Below, one piece after another: positions 50,976 through 63,700 of a stretch of DNA of 64,000 nt (positions within the stretch are counted from its first letter, which is position 1; the number at the start of each line of letters is the position of its first letter). Source of the stretch: Eucalyptus grandis. Lineage: Eukaryota > Streptophyta > Magnoliopsida > Myrtales > Myrtaceae. A program made the translations under genes and the position numbers. The notes under the pieces were generated by a model. It saw only the letters and a list, made by a program, of their open reading frames with translations, was not told the origin of the DNA and did no database searches. The stretch is from positions 41,088,112-41,152,111 of the forward strand of contig NC_052613.1 of NCBI RefSeq assembly GCF_016545825.1. Reading direction: 5' to 3'.

Positions 50976-53900
50976 TCAAACTTTTGCTCAAGTAAGAAAA
51001 GATCATACCGGTGACCATGGACTGGGTTCAGGTAGAGTCTTGTCAGGAGGGGAATGTTGGACGGCACCGTGTTTCATTGTAAGAATTTCCTTAAGTCATG
51101 ATGAATCAAATGTCAAAATTTAAAGCTTAAAGAATCAGTTTACATATAACAGATACTGTATCAACTATCAAGCCTTGACTTGCGAACCGCAAAATCATCG
51201 TTGAGCATTAAAATTGAGCAAAGTGGAAGACAGTGTGTGAGATTCTTCTATTTTTCTATAACATCCGCAAATGGTCTTCAGGCAAGTACATGACTGGAGT
51301 TATCATGGCATAAAACTTGGGTTCAGATGTTTAGATTGCAGATGTGGATTCATTACATAGAGTTGTCTATTTTCTACACAAGAGGTTTATGTTTAGCCTG
51401 TTAAATTACCTCCCCAGCAGCTTCGAATGCTGCTAACCATTCCTCAGAGAACGGAGCAGCATCTGGTGGAGGTTTCACTATGGCAGATTCTTGTTTCCCA
51501 TCTTTCTTGCAGATTTCCCTGCACCAAATTACTTCCCTAGTAAAGATTCTGAATGTGAATGAGGAGGCTTCTCAAACTGGAATCAAATATAGGAAAGTTT
51601 AAGTGCAAACTATAAGCACACATATCAATTGAGATTGTGATTCTAACCCTTGGACTGATGTGGTTGTATCCTTGCTGGAATTTAAGGTACTACCAAGTTG
51701 GTGCTGCCTCTGGACATCACAAGTAAAACTTTCTGTTGGAATACTAGAATCAGCCTTTTCAGGCAAAATGCTACTTTTCAACTGACTAGCTTCTATGCAT
51801 TGGTTTTTTACAGGCAGTTCTGCTCGATTGTTTTTGACATCCAAACCCACTTCTTCACTTGACTGCCAAGATGAAACCATAACATCAACTCTTTCTGCTA
51901 TAGAAAATTCATCTCTGTTGACATCCACAGCACCATCATCTTCCAGTGATGCATTGTAAATATTTGACTGATGTTTTTCAACTGAGACTGACAACACGCC
52001 CTCCACATTAGCATCTTCAGAACTTATTCCTACATTGCCAAAATTATCTTTCTGGACAGGTTCTACTTGGGAACAAACATCAGCCTTTAAACATTCGCTT
52101 CTAGGGACATCATCTTCGTACAGACTACCACTACTCATAAAACATCTCTTTGGTTCTTTAAGACAGTTGTCCACAGTGGATATCTCAATATTTGAAGACA
52201 ATACTTGATGAGCCTGTGAATCAGGTTCCAATATGAAGCAGGGACTGTGAAGCTCAGGCTGATAACCAGACTGTGCATTTTGATTAGAAGCCAAGGATAA
52301 GTTATCATCCCCAGCCAACCCCTTCATCTTGAGTGAGCAATCAATGGATGAATTGCCATCCAACAGCTGCTGTTGTCCAACCACAGCGGAAGAATTCTTC
52401 ATAGCATTATCAAAACTATGAAATTCTTCATTTGTTTGATCTACATCATCTTGCCAAGATGGATCTTCAACGTGTACAGAGACATCAGGCAGGTTACAGT
52501 CCTTCAATTTCTGGTGTTGTCCAAAGGAACCACTACGGCTATCTTCATGAGATGAGGTATCCACTTCCCTTGACGATAACTCTATTCCTGTCAGTGTATC
52601 AGGAAGTGGCCTTCCTGTCATTAAACTGACAGAAGCATTCTTCACTGACAAAAGTATTTGATTTTCTTCCTCATCATCACACTCCATCTCCATTAGTGTA
52701 TCATCATCTCCATCTTGAACCGCGGATACTAGTGGAATTGAAACATATCTATCTTCCTCTTTGATCCCACTGCAAGGATCATTTCCTAGACCAACAAAGG
52801 AAGCAGAAGTAACATCAGTTGCTGCAAGCAGTTTTTGATCTCTGTTCACAATCAAAGAAGATCCCAGATTAAAACCATCAACTTGACCAGGGAGGTACAT
52901 GTTGTCAGTTGACTGTTGATCACTAAAGAAGGCAGAATTTTCAACTATTTCCTCTGCATATAGAACTTCTACTCTTTTAGCTTCGACAGATTGGTGAACA
53001 TTCTCTGATGGAAGTACAGGGCAAAGAACAGTAGAGCTGTTCAACTGGACTCCACAAGCATGCTGGCATATGAGGGGAGAATATTTAATCATCAGAGCAT
53101 TATCCTGGTGTTCACCTCCAGAACTGCAAAGTTCAGTTAGCAGTAAGTCATCATTTTCAATTGCTCCTTCCTTTTCATGAGCAACTTGCTCTACAGCATG
53201 AACTTCTGGCTGTTCATTAATACTCATCGTGTGCTCAGCACCCACCAATAACTCATCATTTTCATTTGCTCCTTTTTTTTTGCAAGAATCTTCCTCTGCA
53301 GCATGATCACCTGCCAGAGAAGTGCCACCATGACTAGCTGTGAGACTACCATAGAAAACTAAATTCTCCGGATCTTCAATAGATGATTCTGTGCTGCTGT
53401 CATGCAGTCTGTGAAAGCCATTATCAACCTGCTCTGCAAGTTTCAAGGGAAGTACAAAAGATCCTTGTTCTTCATTCGCATTATCATTTTGATCATTTGT
53501 ACTGTCCACGTTCTCTTCACAATTTTTCTGGAATTCTTCAGACAATCCAACCCCCATAAACCTGGCTTGACTCTCTAAGTTTGTGACGGAAGTTTGACTA
53601 TTATCGTAGATATGAGATTCCACTACTTTGACTTTTTCTGAAGATTCAGAGACACCTTCAGCACAGGGTAGCTGATGATCTGGCAGTCCAAAACTACTCT
53701 GGATTCTGCAGGCACTGGAATCAGCACAAGGGGAATGGGAGAAAACAGTGGCATCACCAGCTAAAACTTTTGATAATCCTTCAATGCATTGGCTACCAAT
53801 CATATCATTCTTCTCAAAATTACTTTCTTCCTCTTTCCCACAAGGTCCTGTATGTAAGAATGGTGTATCATCATCAACTGGCACATTTCCATCATCTACT

Positions 53901-56426
53901 AGAGGTTTTATCTCGATTTTTTGCAGTTCCATATGCCTATGAAGTCCTTCACTACCATCCTTGAGAAACCCATGTATCTTTTGATGGTTATCCAAAATTT
54001 CGTGTTGCATTTTCACTTTCATATTTGATTGAGCTTGAGGTTCTGGATCTGCATTTTGCTTTTGATGTTCCTGGCTGAGAGATTTAGCAGAGACTTCCGT
54101 GCTTAACCCGATGTTCAGCTTTGTGTCATCAATGGTCATCTTTTGTGCTTTTTCATGCACATGTGGGGGCTTCAGCTTACTCAGAGGGTTTAACGCTGTA
54201 TGGCTCTTTGAACTACCTATAGCAGACTGAGGATCATAACTTGGTTGAGTATAACTGTTCAACAGCCCTTGGTAGAAGCTTTTGGCTGCTGAGCAATACC
54301 AGTAGGCATTAAAAGAGAAGATGATAATGTCAGACGTTTTAAAATGCTTCCTTTTAGTTGGATCTAATTAACCTCTGAAAACTAACCGAAGGCATTATAC
54401 CTGACGAAAAAATCCCAGAGATGGTGAAGGCGTACGCAAGCCAGTAGGTTTTGCTGCCTTGAGTTGCACATGCTGAGTGGACCCTCCTTTAAGAAGAGCA
54501 TTTACAGGATAGGCGGCTTCTATCTTGATAGAACCAGCACCATTATCTCGTGCTGGAGGGTTTTTTTGACCTTCTATCTCCTCCAAACTGTCATTCCTGC
54601 GAGTTAATGGAGTTGGCCTGGAAGTTGATTTTCCCTGCTCATATTTCAAAGAAAATTAAGTAGATTACTAAGTTCTCTTGGTCTAGCTGATTAAGGTCGT
54701 CATCCACGAAAAGGAAAGATGACATTCGCAAAAGGAATACTTATGAAATTTGTTATCAGTTCTTTACTTGGTTGACCTACTAGAGATACACCGCAAATAG
54801 CATTGGATTCTTACCAAATTTCTTTTGGCTTGGGGAGCAATGTATTTAGCTGTTGGAGGCTTGCTGCAAGGACCAGCTAGAGTACTAGGTCGAGAATGCG
54901 TTTTATTGCTTGAAGAGACTTTCGGTCCAGCATTATTTTTGTCACTAGCCCCTGAAGAAGAGTGAAAATTTTGAGCAAAGAGTATGCTTCAAAATAAACC
55001 CATGTAAGTTTTTCATATGCAAAATAAGTGGTTAGGCAACAGTTTATCAAAGTGCAAACTTTTAATAATATGGAAAATCTCTACAGTGCCCCAAAGTGTA
55101 CAGATGTTACCTGATCGAGCAAGTTGACCATGCTTAGGTTGACTGACTTGCAAAGCAGTCCTAGCTGTCGGAGTGCGCAAAGTGGAATCTGGCTTGGTAG
55201 CTGGCTTTTTAGAAACCTTAGCTTCTTTACTGGCCATCTTTGTCGAATTCCCATTCACAGGCCTTATCAGTGTTCTTGGAAGTTAAGCTAAACTAAAGTT
55301 TCCATTTGTATCACAGAGGTGAAATCAGAAAAAACAAGATTTTAACATTTGTATGTTACGCTAAAAGCTCAATCAAAAGGATATGAAGATAGGGCAGTGG
55401 ATTGTGAGCCGCCGCTGCGCTTGGACTTGTTACCATTGACGTCATTGTTCGACAGCACCTTCCGCTTGGTCTGTCAAAAATTTTCCCTAACAGATTAATG
55501 AAGATGACCCATTTTTGACTGACCTGGCAATTAAATTTAGCAGTACATACACAGGCAAAGAAACACCTAAGACTACTTTCGTCGTCACAGTTTCTTGAAT
55601 TGCCCCAATTGACAATGTTATTTGTTTCCAGGAGAAGAAGGAAATCAATCTGCTTATTATGGAAACTAACCGAAGAAACCAGGGGCCTGTCACGTCTAGT
55701 TAATGCATTTCGCTGATGTGGTGAACTGCTATGTTTTGTTCGGCCCTCATTTGTAGATGGTTTCTCCTTGAGTGCGAGCAAATCTCCCGAATCGCTTTGG
55801 GAGTCTGAAAACTCAGACAATGATTCCCCCCCTTCTTCGCAGATCATGGGCAACTTCTCCCCAACGGAACTGCCAATGTTTCCGCTTATCATGGATAATT
55901 CGGCGGGATCCAAGATACCTAAATAACAGTTCAAAAAGGAGTCATCCCAAGACATCATCTCTAAAATATCTACTCACAATTACATTAGTCTAATATAAAC
56001 AAGTGAAAACAAGTGCACCTTCTTCAGTAAAGAAGGCCCTGTCCCACGCTAAGCTTTTCCGCAAATTGTAGCCTCCACCTTTCTTCTTCCTCTTCATCTG
56101 CTGTGGCTCCAGGCTGAGTTTCACCATCTCGTACTTGTTCAGATTCACATTCTCTTTGTTCACGGTCTCTGTCGACGAAGGGAAGAAAGGTAGTCTCAGC
56201 ATGCGAGCGGCGCTAATGAAAAGAATCGGTCGACGCGGAAGGGGAATCAGAAACCCTAACCAGCAGGAGGGAGGCGGGGCCTGGATCCGTGGATTTGAAG
56301 AGGCGAGCAAGAGAAGAGGTTCCTGGCGGAGGCGGCCGCGGCCGTGGCGCCGTCGGTCGGAATCTGCTGCAGCAGCAACGAATCGTCCTCCCCGGAGATC
56401 TCGATCAAAGAGGGATCGGACGCCAT
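49997..56426 (-). CDS. Uncharacterised plant protein, about 1366 aa, with an AT-AC intron
   Basis: Eleven exons on the minus strand: 56426-56261, 56168-56019, 55918-55671, 55470-55385, 55271-55111, 54951-54815, 54634-54406, 54288-51648, 51518-51410, 51089-51009 and 50089-49997. I do not recognise a named family. Conserved-looking parts are the start MASDPSLIEISGEDDS, a GYNLRKSLAWDRAFFTEEG block near residue 90, a basic Ser/Lys/Pro-rich section with TAKYIAPQAKRNL and RTPSPSLGFF, and the C-terminal EEWLAAFEAAGEEILTMKHG with PPDKTLPEPSPWSPVKRK. A single 2.6-kb exon encodes an acidic, Ser/Asp/Glu-rich, probably disordered middle of about 880 residues. Basic Pro/Ser ends could suit a cytoskeletal or nuclear scaffold, but that is a guess. 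The junction of exons 7 and 8 is uncertain: the frame needs a weak donor (TTC/GTCAGG), while the better CAG/GTATAA donor would shift the frame. Confidence 0.75.
55272..55384 (-). other. Minor-spliceosome (U12-type) AT-AC intron
   Basis: The intron is 113 nt. Its 5' end reads ATATCCTTTTG, matching the U12 donor consensus exactly over ATATCCTTT. Near the 3' end TAGCTTAAC resembles the U12 branch site TTCCTTAAC, and the intron ends AC 11 bases after the likely branch A. It joins exon 55470-55385 to exon 55271-55111 in phase 2 and gives ALSSLIRPVNGN. GT-AG alternatives hit stops at once. Confidence 0.75.
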
Positions 56427-56479
56427 TTTCGATCTCCCTCGCTCTCTCTCGGTCGCAGCTTCGTCAGATGCTGGCTCGT

Positions 56480-57300
56480 TACCGTTACGCGATCGGGTAT
56501 TCTGTCACTGTTCTGTCTGTGGGCTCAATTTTGAAAAGCGCACGAGCGGGAAACGGTCGAGCTCGGAGATGGGTGATCACGTGGCTTCGTATTCTGTTTT
56601 CGGAGTCTGCGCGGAACCAAATTCAAATGGGCCGTGCGCCGTGGGCCCACTATTTAGGGGGTTCGTAGAGTGCGAGAAAAGCAATAACAAAGCCAGTTTA
56701 CATGGAAAGAATTCTTCCTTTTCCACCCGTCTGGTTTTCATTTTTTATTCTTATATATATATCCTGCAACTGTTCTCTTTTTTCGTTTAATGAATCGAGC
56801 ACTTTGTCATGCTAAATCTGGAGAAGCTATGGCTCTGTTTCAGCATTTAGAAGGGTTCTGAGGCCTTGAAGGATTTTGGCCAAATGCCAAAAGCATTTCG
56901 TTCATTTTTTGGAGGGTTTTTTTGGGGAGATGCGATACATCGCCAAAACTCATCAAAGGTCCTTAAGAGAATAGAGGGTTGAAGAATCTATGTTAAGCTT
57001 TGCTACATTCAGTAAAATCATAGATAAAATAGCCAGATTTTGCCCTCCAACTTCTTCCAAGAAGGTCTCTAAAGCGTGAGGATCCATTTCATGCAAACAC
57101 ACAAACTGAAATGCACCTCAACTCGTCCAACCATAGAATGAAATTCAAGAGCACGAAGAATACCGAGACCAACACAACCAAACCGCGCATGGCTTAGAAA
57201 GCATTTCTTGTTTGGAGATGTAGACAAAAGGTTCTTTCGACTAGAATTCCCTATCAATTTGAGTATTACAAAATTTATTTTGACAGAAAGAATCTATACA
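56480..57300. other. Spacer between two minus-strand genes
   Basis: This holds the probable promoter of the uncharacterised gene and the end of the V-ATPase 3' UTR. No coding signal is convincing. Part of the stretch from about 57300 to 57767 is probably V-ATPase 3' UTR. Confidence 0.5.
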
Positions 57301-57718
57301 CACTCTATCCTTACCCCCAAAAAGAGAAAAAAATCGGAACATACAGACAGGGTGGCCTGACATTCTGCAAAATCCCTCTCTGGATGTGGTATTATTTTAC
57401 AACTCTGATAACCCCAAAAGTTACATGTATAATGATTACCCACCTCATTTTTTTTTATCCTTTTGCTTCACAAAAAATCTAAACTTCATGGGAGAAAATG
57501 TGAAGAGTTATCTCAAGCTGAACTGCCAAGCAAAGGCATCCTCGCACGACAAGTTCAGAGAATCTGAGAGAGAGAGCCTCCCTTCAGATGTGGATCACCG
57601 GAGGGAAAAGAGGAAAAGCATGTCATCCGCCCGCAGAAGTGGAGTCTGTCGGTGTTCAACCTTGCTTCGATGGTTAGAGATGTCGGACCTTTCTTTGTAC
57701 AACGCATCTTTTGGAACC

Positions 57719-57767
57719 AAACTCTCAGATTGATGAATTATAAAACTCTCAGGTTGATGAATTATAA
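57719..57767. repeat. 24-bp tandem duplication just after the V-ATPase stop
   Basis: Two copies of a 24-base unit containing GATTGATGAATTATA / GGTTGATGAATTATA lie side by side in the 3' UTR, directly downstream of the stop codon on the minus strand. Confidence 0.85.
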
Positions 57768-60700
57768 CTAATCTTCCTCCTCCGTTAACAAGGAAAAAGA
57801 AAATGGTCTGAATTTGTAGCCATCGCCATGGTAGAATTTATTTTGAAACTCTACCCAGTGAAGACGCAAGGCGTGAAGGAAAGCACTGAGGGTCTCCATC
57901 ATCAGCAATATGAACGCAGTTGCAAAAGCAAAAACTGCTAGTCCCACTAAACGGATAATAAGGTTGTCGTACCTGTAACCAATTAACAGAAACTGATTGA
58001 TTTAAAAAGAAAACAGGAAAAAAAGCACAGCGTCAAGCAAATGCAAACTGAAAAGATAGACAGAGAACTAGCTTGTGCATCTCACAAAGTGTTGGAACAT
58101 TGATGGCCAATTTAATTCGATTTGATGAAATTATTGAAAATCTATTCAGATGAATAGGTCTACTTAGGAATTGCTGGGAAAAAGAATATGATTGAACCAA
58201 ACTATCTGTGTATACGAGCCAGCATGAGTAACTACAAGATATCAGTTTTAGGTAAGACGAGCAAAGTGATTGACGAAGAAAAAAAGATCACGTCCCAATC
58301 TACTTGATATAAAAATGGAAGCATGCAGAGGTCGTGCTGGTGAAAAATGAGACAAAAATTCAGAACTAGAGACACAGTCAATGAATAAGAACTTACCCCC
58401 AGGCAAGTAATAGAACTTTCTCATAAAAAACAGTTGACAACTCCGAATGCGCCAAGCTGTAAAAGCACATTCATCACTAGGGAACGGTGGCATATAATGA
58501 AGAATGCTGAATGATAAAGGTCAAGGCTGTACCTCAGTGCCCAAAGACGAAGATACGAAGCTGTATTTGAAACTGCACCAAGGACAAACTCTATGGAATG
58601 TATCATTTGGTGCACAAATACCTCACTAAAATTAAATTCCTCATGATGCTGCCGTGCAGAATCAGGTTCTGTGTCTCCATCAATATCCATCTCAGAGGTG
58701 CCAAGCATCTGATAGGTACGGCCTTGAAATCTCTACAATGAATTAGGAAAAAAATAACTGAAATAGAACGTCTAACAATCTTCATGTTCACCATTTATAA
58801 AGAATTAAGATGCTGAACTTACAGCGAAATTGAATACATATGCATTGTTCTTTGAGTAGAGTGGAGTGGCGTGGGGTGGAGATGGGATGGGAGCAAAATG
58901 TATCGTGCTTAGCTGTGTTTCATAGTTTGTACAAACATCATCATCACATGGTCTAGATGGCATTACTTCTACGCACTTCAGGGTATCTAATGCCACTTCA
59001 TATGCAGTCTAAATCACAATTTTCATCCACCTTTCTCTGGATTCTCTGTATTTCCATCATATAACTGCTACATCACTCGTCCTATCAATGCATTTCCTGA
59101 TTATCTTAGCAAATAGTTAAAAACATTCTTATCATTTTGGTGTACCATTGTCTTTACAAGCTTTTTGTGCACCAATACAGGGTCTTTCAAATCCTGATCG
59201 CTCAAACATGACTTCAAAATTGGTGTTCCCAAGCTGCTCAATAGCTGAGACAGCGATGTGACTAATTGATTCATGAGAATATGGTCGTCCATTTGTCATT
59301 TCTGTATCTACAGACATCACCCCTCGACATTTTGGATCCAACGTCAACCTGTATTTCATGCAGAACAGTTGATTCACTAATTCCCTCTCTGCACAGTTGA
59401 TCTAAGTTAGCTATTTGAGAGATTCAGGTATCTAACTCCTATTCAGCACTTCCTACAAGGCCCTTTTCTTGTTCTCAAACTAAATTTCGATCCACTTTGT
59501 CCTGTTCCTACTTAATCTAAATCCTTCATATTGATTCAGCTGCCTCCCTTTCTAGATAAAAATTATGTAGTGATTAAATTTCACTAAAGGGGTTTGCCAA
59601 CTAGGTAAAACAGCTAAGACATTGTGCCTCACAAAGTGAGCCAGAACACAAGGATTTTATTCCTTAGGAATGAAATGGACAGTCTGCCTTTGACCTGACC
59701 ACTGAGGTGGATTTACTCCAGTCTGGGCCCCCAAAGTTAGGGATACCACCTGACCGGTACACAAGAAAATAGGACATTAATGTAGATGAATCTTACATGT
59801 GACAACATGAGTTAGATAAGACTCTATATTCCTCAAGGGAGAGATGTTGCAAATCGATATAAACTTACACTAGAAAAGAACGAAGAAAACAGGAAAACCA
59901 TAATGGAAGCATCCAACAAAGTTAATAGATTATGCGCCTTGGGTGGGTTAAAAATTCTAGGTTTGGACAAACCTCAGAGTGAAGCTTCTTCAAAATAAAA
60001 GGTTTTGGGAAGAGCATCCATGGAACAGCAATCAAAGCCAAAAGCAGTAAAATGATCTGCAATGACAATCAGTTGCGGTGAAAGTGAGATTTAAATTCAA
60101 TGTATACAACTTCTCAATTGAGAACATTTAAAACAATCACCTGAAGTGGTTTCTGACCCCAGAACAGTTGGTTTTCGCCAAGATCATCGGTGGGACTCAA
60201 AAACATGTAAATCATCACATGGTAAAGGTCTGCTTGAGAACCAGTGCACCATTTGATGATAATGAGTAGTGAAAGATACCCAAACAGGCTGTTAAGAAAG
60301 ATCACTTGTGGCACAAACTGGAACCTAACATATGAAAAAGGCTTAAGTTGATACTTCTCTCACATTATACCAAATAAATATAGAATAGCAGTCACTCTAT
60401 TCATTGTGAGAGAGAACCTGATGTCCAAAGTGCTCTTGAAAAAGCGTGCATTGAAGTAACTTAGTAGGATACCCAGATTCATCTGCACCACACCCAATAG
60501 AATCGACATCTTCATTTTGAGAGAATTCAAGAAAGGAAGCTCTGAACGACTTCCTCGCCAACTAGGATCTACCCCAAATGGGTAAGGATCCTGGTATTTG
60601 ATCAGACCAACTGAACGGGCATCACTAACCAAAAAAAAAAAAAATTAAATAAAAAAATTGCATGAATAAACAATTTCAAGCATAATAAAGGCACAATAAT

Positions 60701-63700
60701 GTAGGATGGAATTACTCAATGAAACTTAAATAACAGAATTTTAAGTGAAGTAATTGCAAATTAAGCACGAAAGGGCTAAAGTACAACAAATAGTAAATTT
60801 TCAGATCCAATCTGAACAGTAAAGTTGAGAAAAGTAGAAACTATAAACGTCAGATTTCCACGGGACCATACCAATAATTGCAACCTGAGTTTAGGCCAAA
60901 AAAAAAAAATGCAACCTGACTTGAAAGTGGAAACTAGCTATTAAACAACAGCCTATCTCTACTAGCAAATGCTATTTAAGACAATGATAATCCTAACCAC
61001 ATATCCTACGCAAACATTTACTGGAGACTCTCACCTGATAATCTGAAATGGACTATGGGCTTCTTTGTGAATGTTGAATCTAGTGATTGATTTTCATGAG
61101 TCGGAGAGATTGATTATGTGGAAGTAATGTTAACATCACGAGAAGTCAGAGTAACATTTTACATAGCCTTGACATCAGTTACTTTACATATTACAAATTT
61201 TGTCAGATTAGGCTCTCCTAATCACTGTAGTGATTTTTGCAGTGACATGTGAACACCAGATTATGTCGACGATGAGGGCAACATCATACAGGCTCAAGTG
61301 ACTTCTAAGTGATTCCATGAATAAATTTGATGAACTTCCTTTTTACTAGAGATTAGTTTCAATATAAGTGGAAGGAGATGATGATCTCAGGTAGTGCTTC
61401 CTTTCACTAAAGCCTCCTTTTATTCTCAACTAAAAGGCATGGTGGGTAGGAAAACAGAAAAGGATTTGATAGTAGACTCGTTGAAAAAGTCATGGAGATA
61501 TAAATATTTACCTGAACTTTTTGCTAAAGTTACTACACCAATTTAGCTTCTCAAAGAAGCTAGGAAGTCTAGAATTTTCCTTTTAAACTCCCCAAGAAGT
61601 TAACCTCTCAATGAAGATGGCCTTTCTTGAAATGTTGAAATCATTTTCAGCCATTCCTTTTAACCTCCCTAAGAAGTTAGCTTCTTAAGATGATTTGCAG
61701 CCACAAATTTGCAAATTCTTGTGGACTCCTTATATTCATGTATTGTTATATGGCGATTAGTATAAATAGGCATGTTCACTCTTGTTTTGTTTCAGCACAC
61801 AAGAAGAATGGCATCTGGAGAGTGAGGTGCTCTTTCTGAGCTGTGTGAAGCATGAGTTAAGTGGGTTGTGTGTGCAAGAGAGGTGTGAGCTTGATATCAT
61901 GTATTTGTGGGTGACATGAGAAGTGTTATGTTATTTACATGTACTTCGTTTCGTTGAGAAATTAAGTTAAGTTGTTTGCTTGAGTGCCCATCAATCTTCA
62001 TACTCAACAAGTAGTGTCAGAGCTTTCTCGACTCAACATATTGGTATCACAACCAACTTCCGTAACTAACACTTCTCTCCAGAAAAAAGCTCAGCACCAT
62101 GTTCAGATAAGAATATTTTGAAATTAAGAGTAAAACATTGATATATTAATCAGCTCAGAAGCTTTGGATGCTACCAAAAAAGGGGAAACGAAAGGACAAA
62201 CCTGCAAGAAGTGTCTCGGCATTTGTAAGCCGACTCACCAAATATATTGAACGGAACAGAGAAGAATTCATTGTATATCAGTCCACAGTAAATTGAAAAG
62301 AGAGACATCAAAAGGAGTACATAACGCCCTCCAAAGAGCATCTCCATAAAGCTCCCAAGTTTCTGGCACCAGTAAATATGCTCATTAAATATAGAAACGC
62401 ATATCAAAGCATATAACGTTGACATAAAGGAAAACTTTGAAAGATAAACTCTTGACTATGCTGCTTCAATCAGTTGCAAAAGTGCTTCATATAAATCAAT
62501 TGCTCAATGAACAACGAACCTGACCAGTGAGCTTCCTTTCCTGCGCAATAAGGACTAAAGCTCCCAGCAGTAAGCATATTCCATGGCCCCAATCTCCAAA
62601 CATAACAGCAAAAAGGAAAGGAAATGTAACGACGGTGTAGACTGCAGGATTTGCTTCTTGATACCTAGCAACACTGGTCAAATGCATTATCACATCAGAA
62701 TATGACGATCGACTGAAGTATCAAAAACATCCACTCTTTTGTTGATGATGTTTCAGAATCATGTAAATTCAAACACGTCCACTCTTTGACAGACAAACTC
62801 TTGTACATAAAAACAAAAGGCAAATGCACTCATAGAATGAAAAAAACAATTGCACTGTGAAAAGTCACAATGCCTAAGAATCAATAGTTAAAATATTTTT
62901 AGAACCATGCAAAAAATTATGCCTAACAACTGATCGTACAGTTCAAAAAGCATAAGAACTGTATCCAATAAAAAAAGCATCCTGAAGTATTTGCTGGCAA
63001 TATCCTTTAATTGGAGTGGCCTCAGAACTACTGCTGATTTTAGAGTTTCCATGACTGCATAGAGCAGAATAAGTTAAAAATTTAAAGAAGCGGCTATCTT
63101 CATACTGAACACATTTCCAGAAACTATCATCGTATGGGGTGTTATTCAAAGAATAAAGACAATGAAAGATTGTTTCAGAATAACATAAGTCCAACTGTTC
63201 ATTTTTATTTGCATCACAGAGGGAAGCATTATGTTATGTACATCCAGACCACAAAGGAAAAACTCATTTCCAAAGCCCTCACAAGTTACTGTCAATAGGA
63301 GTCTATCATAACCAAAGCTAAATACTAACTTCTGCAAGATCAGCTTCCCCTAGAAGAAACAAAGAAGGATGACATGCAAGTTGCAATAAGCATCACATAT
63401 AGCAGCAATTTGAGCTCACCCATAAGCATCAACAATTTCCTGAAATGCACTTGTAAAACGATTTGTTCTGAAAAATGTGGGAGGGGATTCTGGAGCATCC
63501 ATCTCATGAAATATTATTCCAACTTGCGAGTTGCTATCGTATGTTGCACGTTGCAGAGCCTCCTGAATCTGTAAAAGGGAAAATATTTGATTTTAGAAAG
63601 CAGAATAAGACTACACTTGAAATACAATGATGAATTAATGAACTGGGGTCACCAGATAAGACCAAAATGAAGAGACTTAAAGAGAACTGCATAGCAATTA

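Noticed and set aside
55385..55440. GT donor at AATG/GTAACA inside exon 4 of the uncharacterised gene
   Set aside because: It is phase 1. Joined to either AG acceptor near 55264-55276 it gives an immediate stop, while the AT-AC junction keeps the frame.
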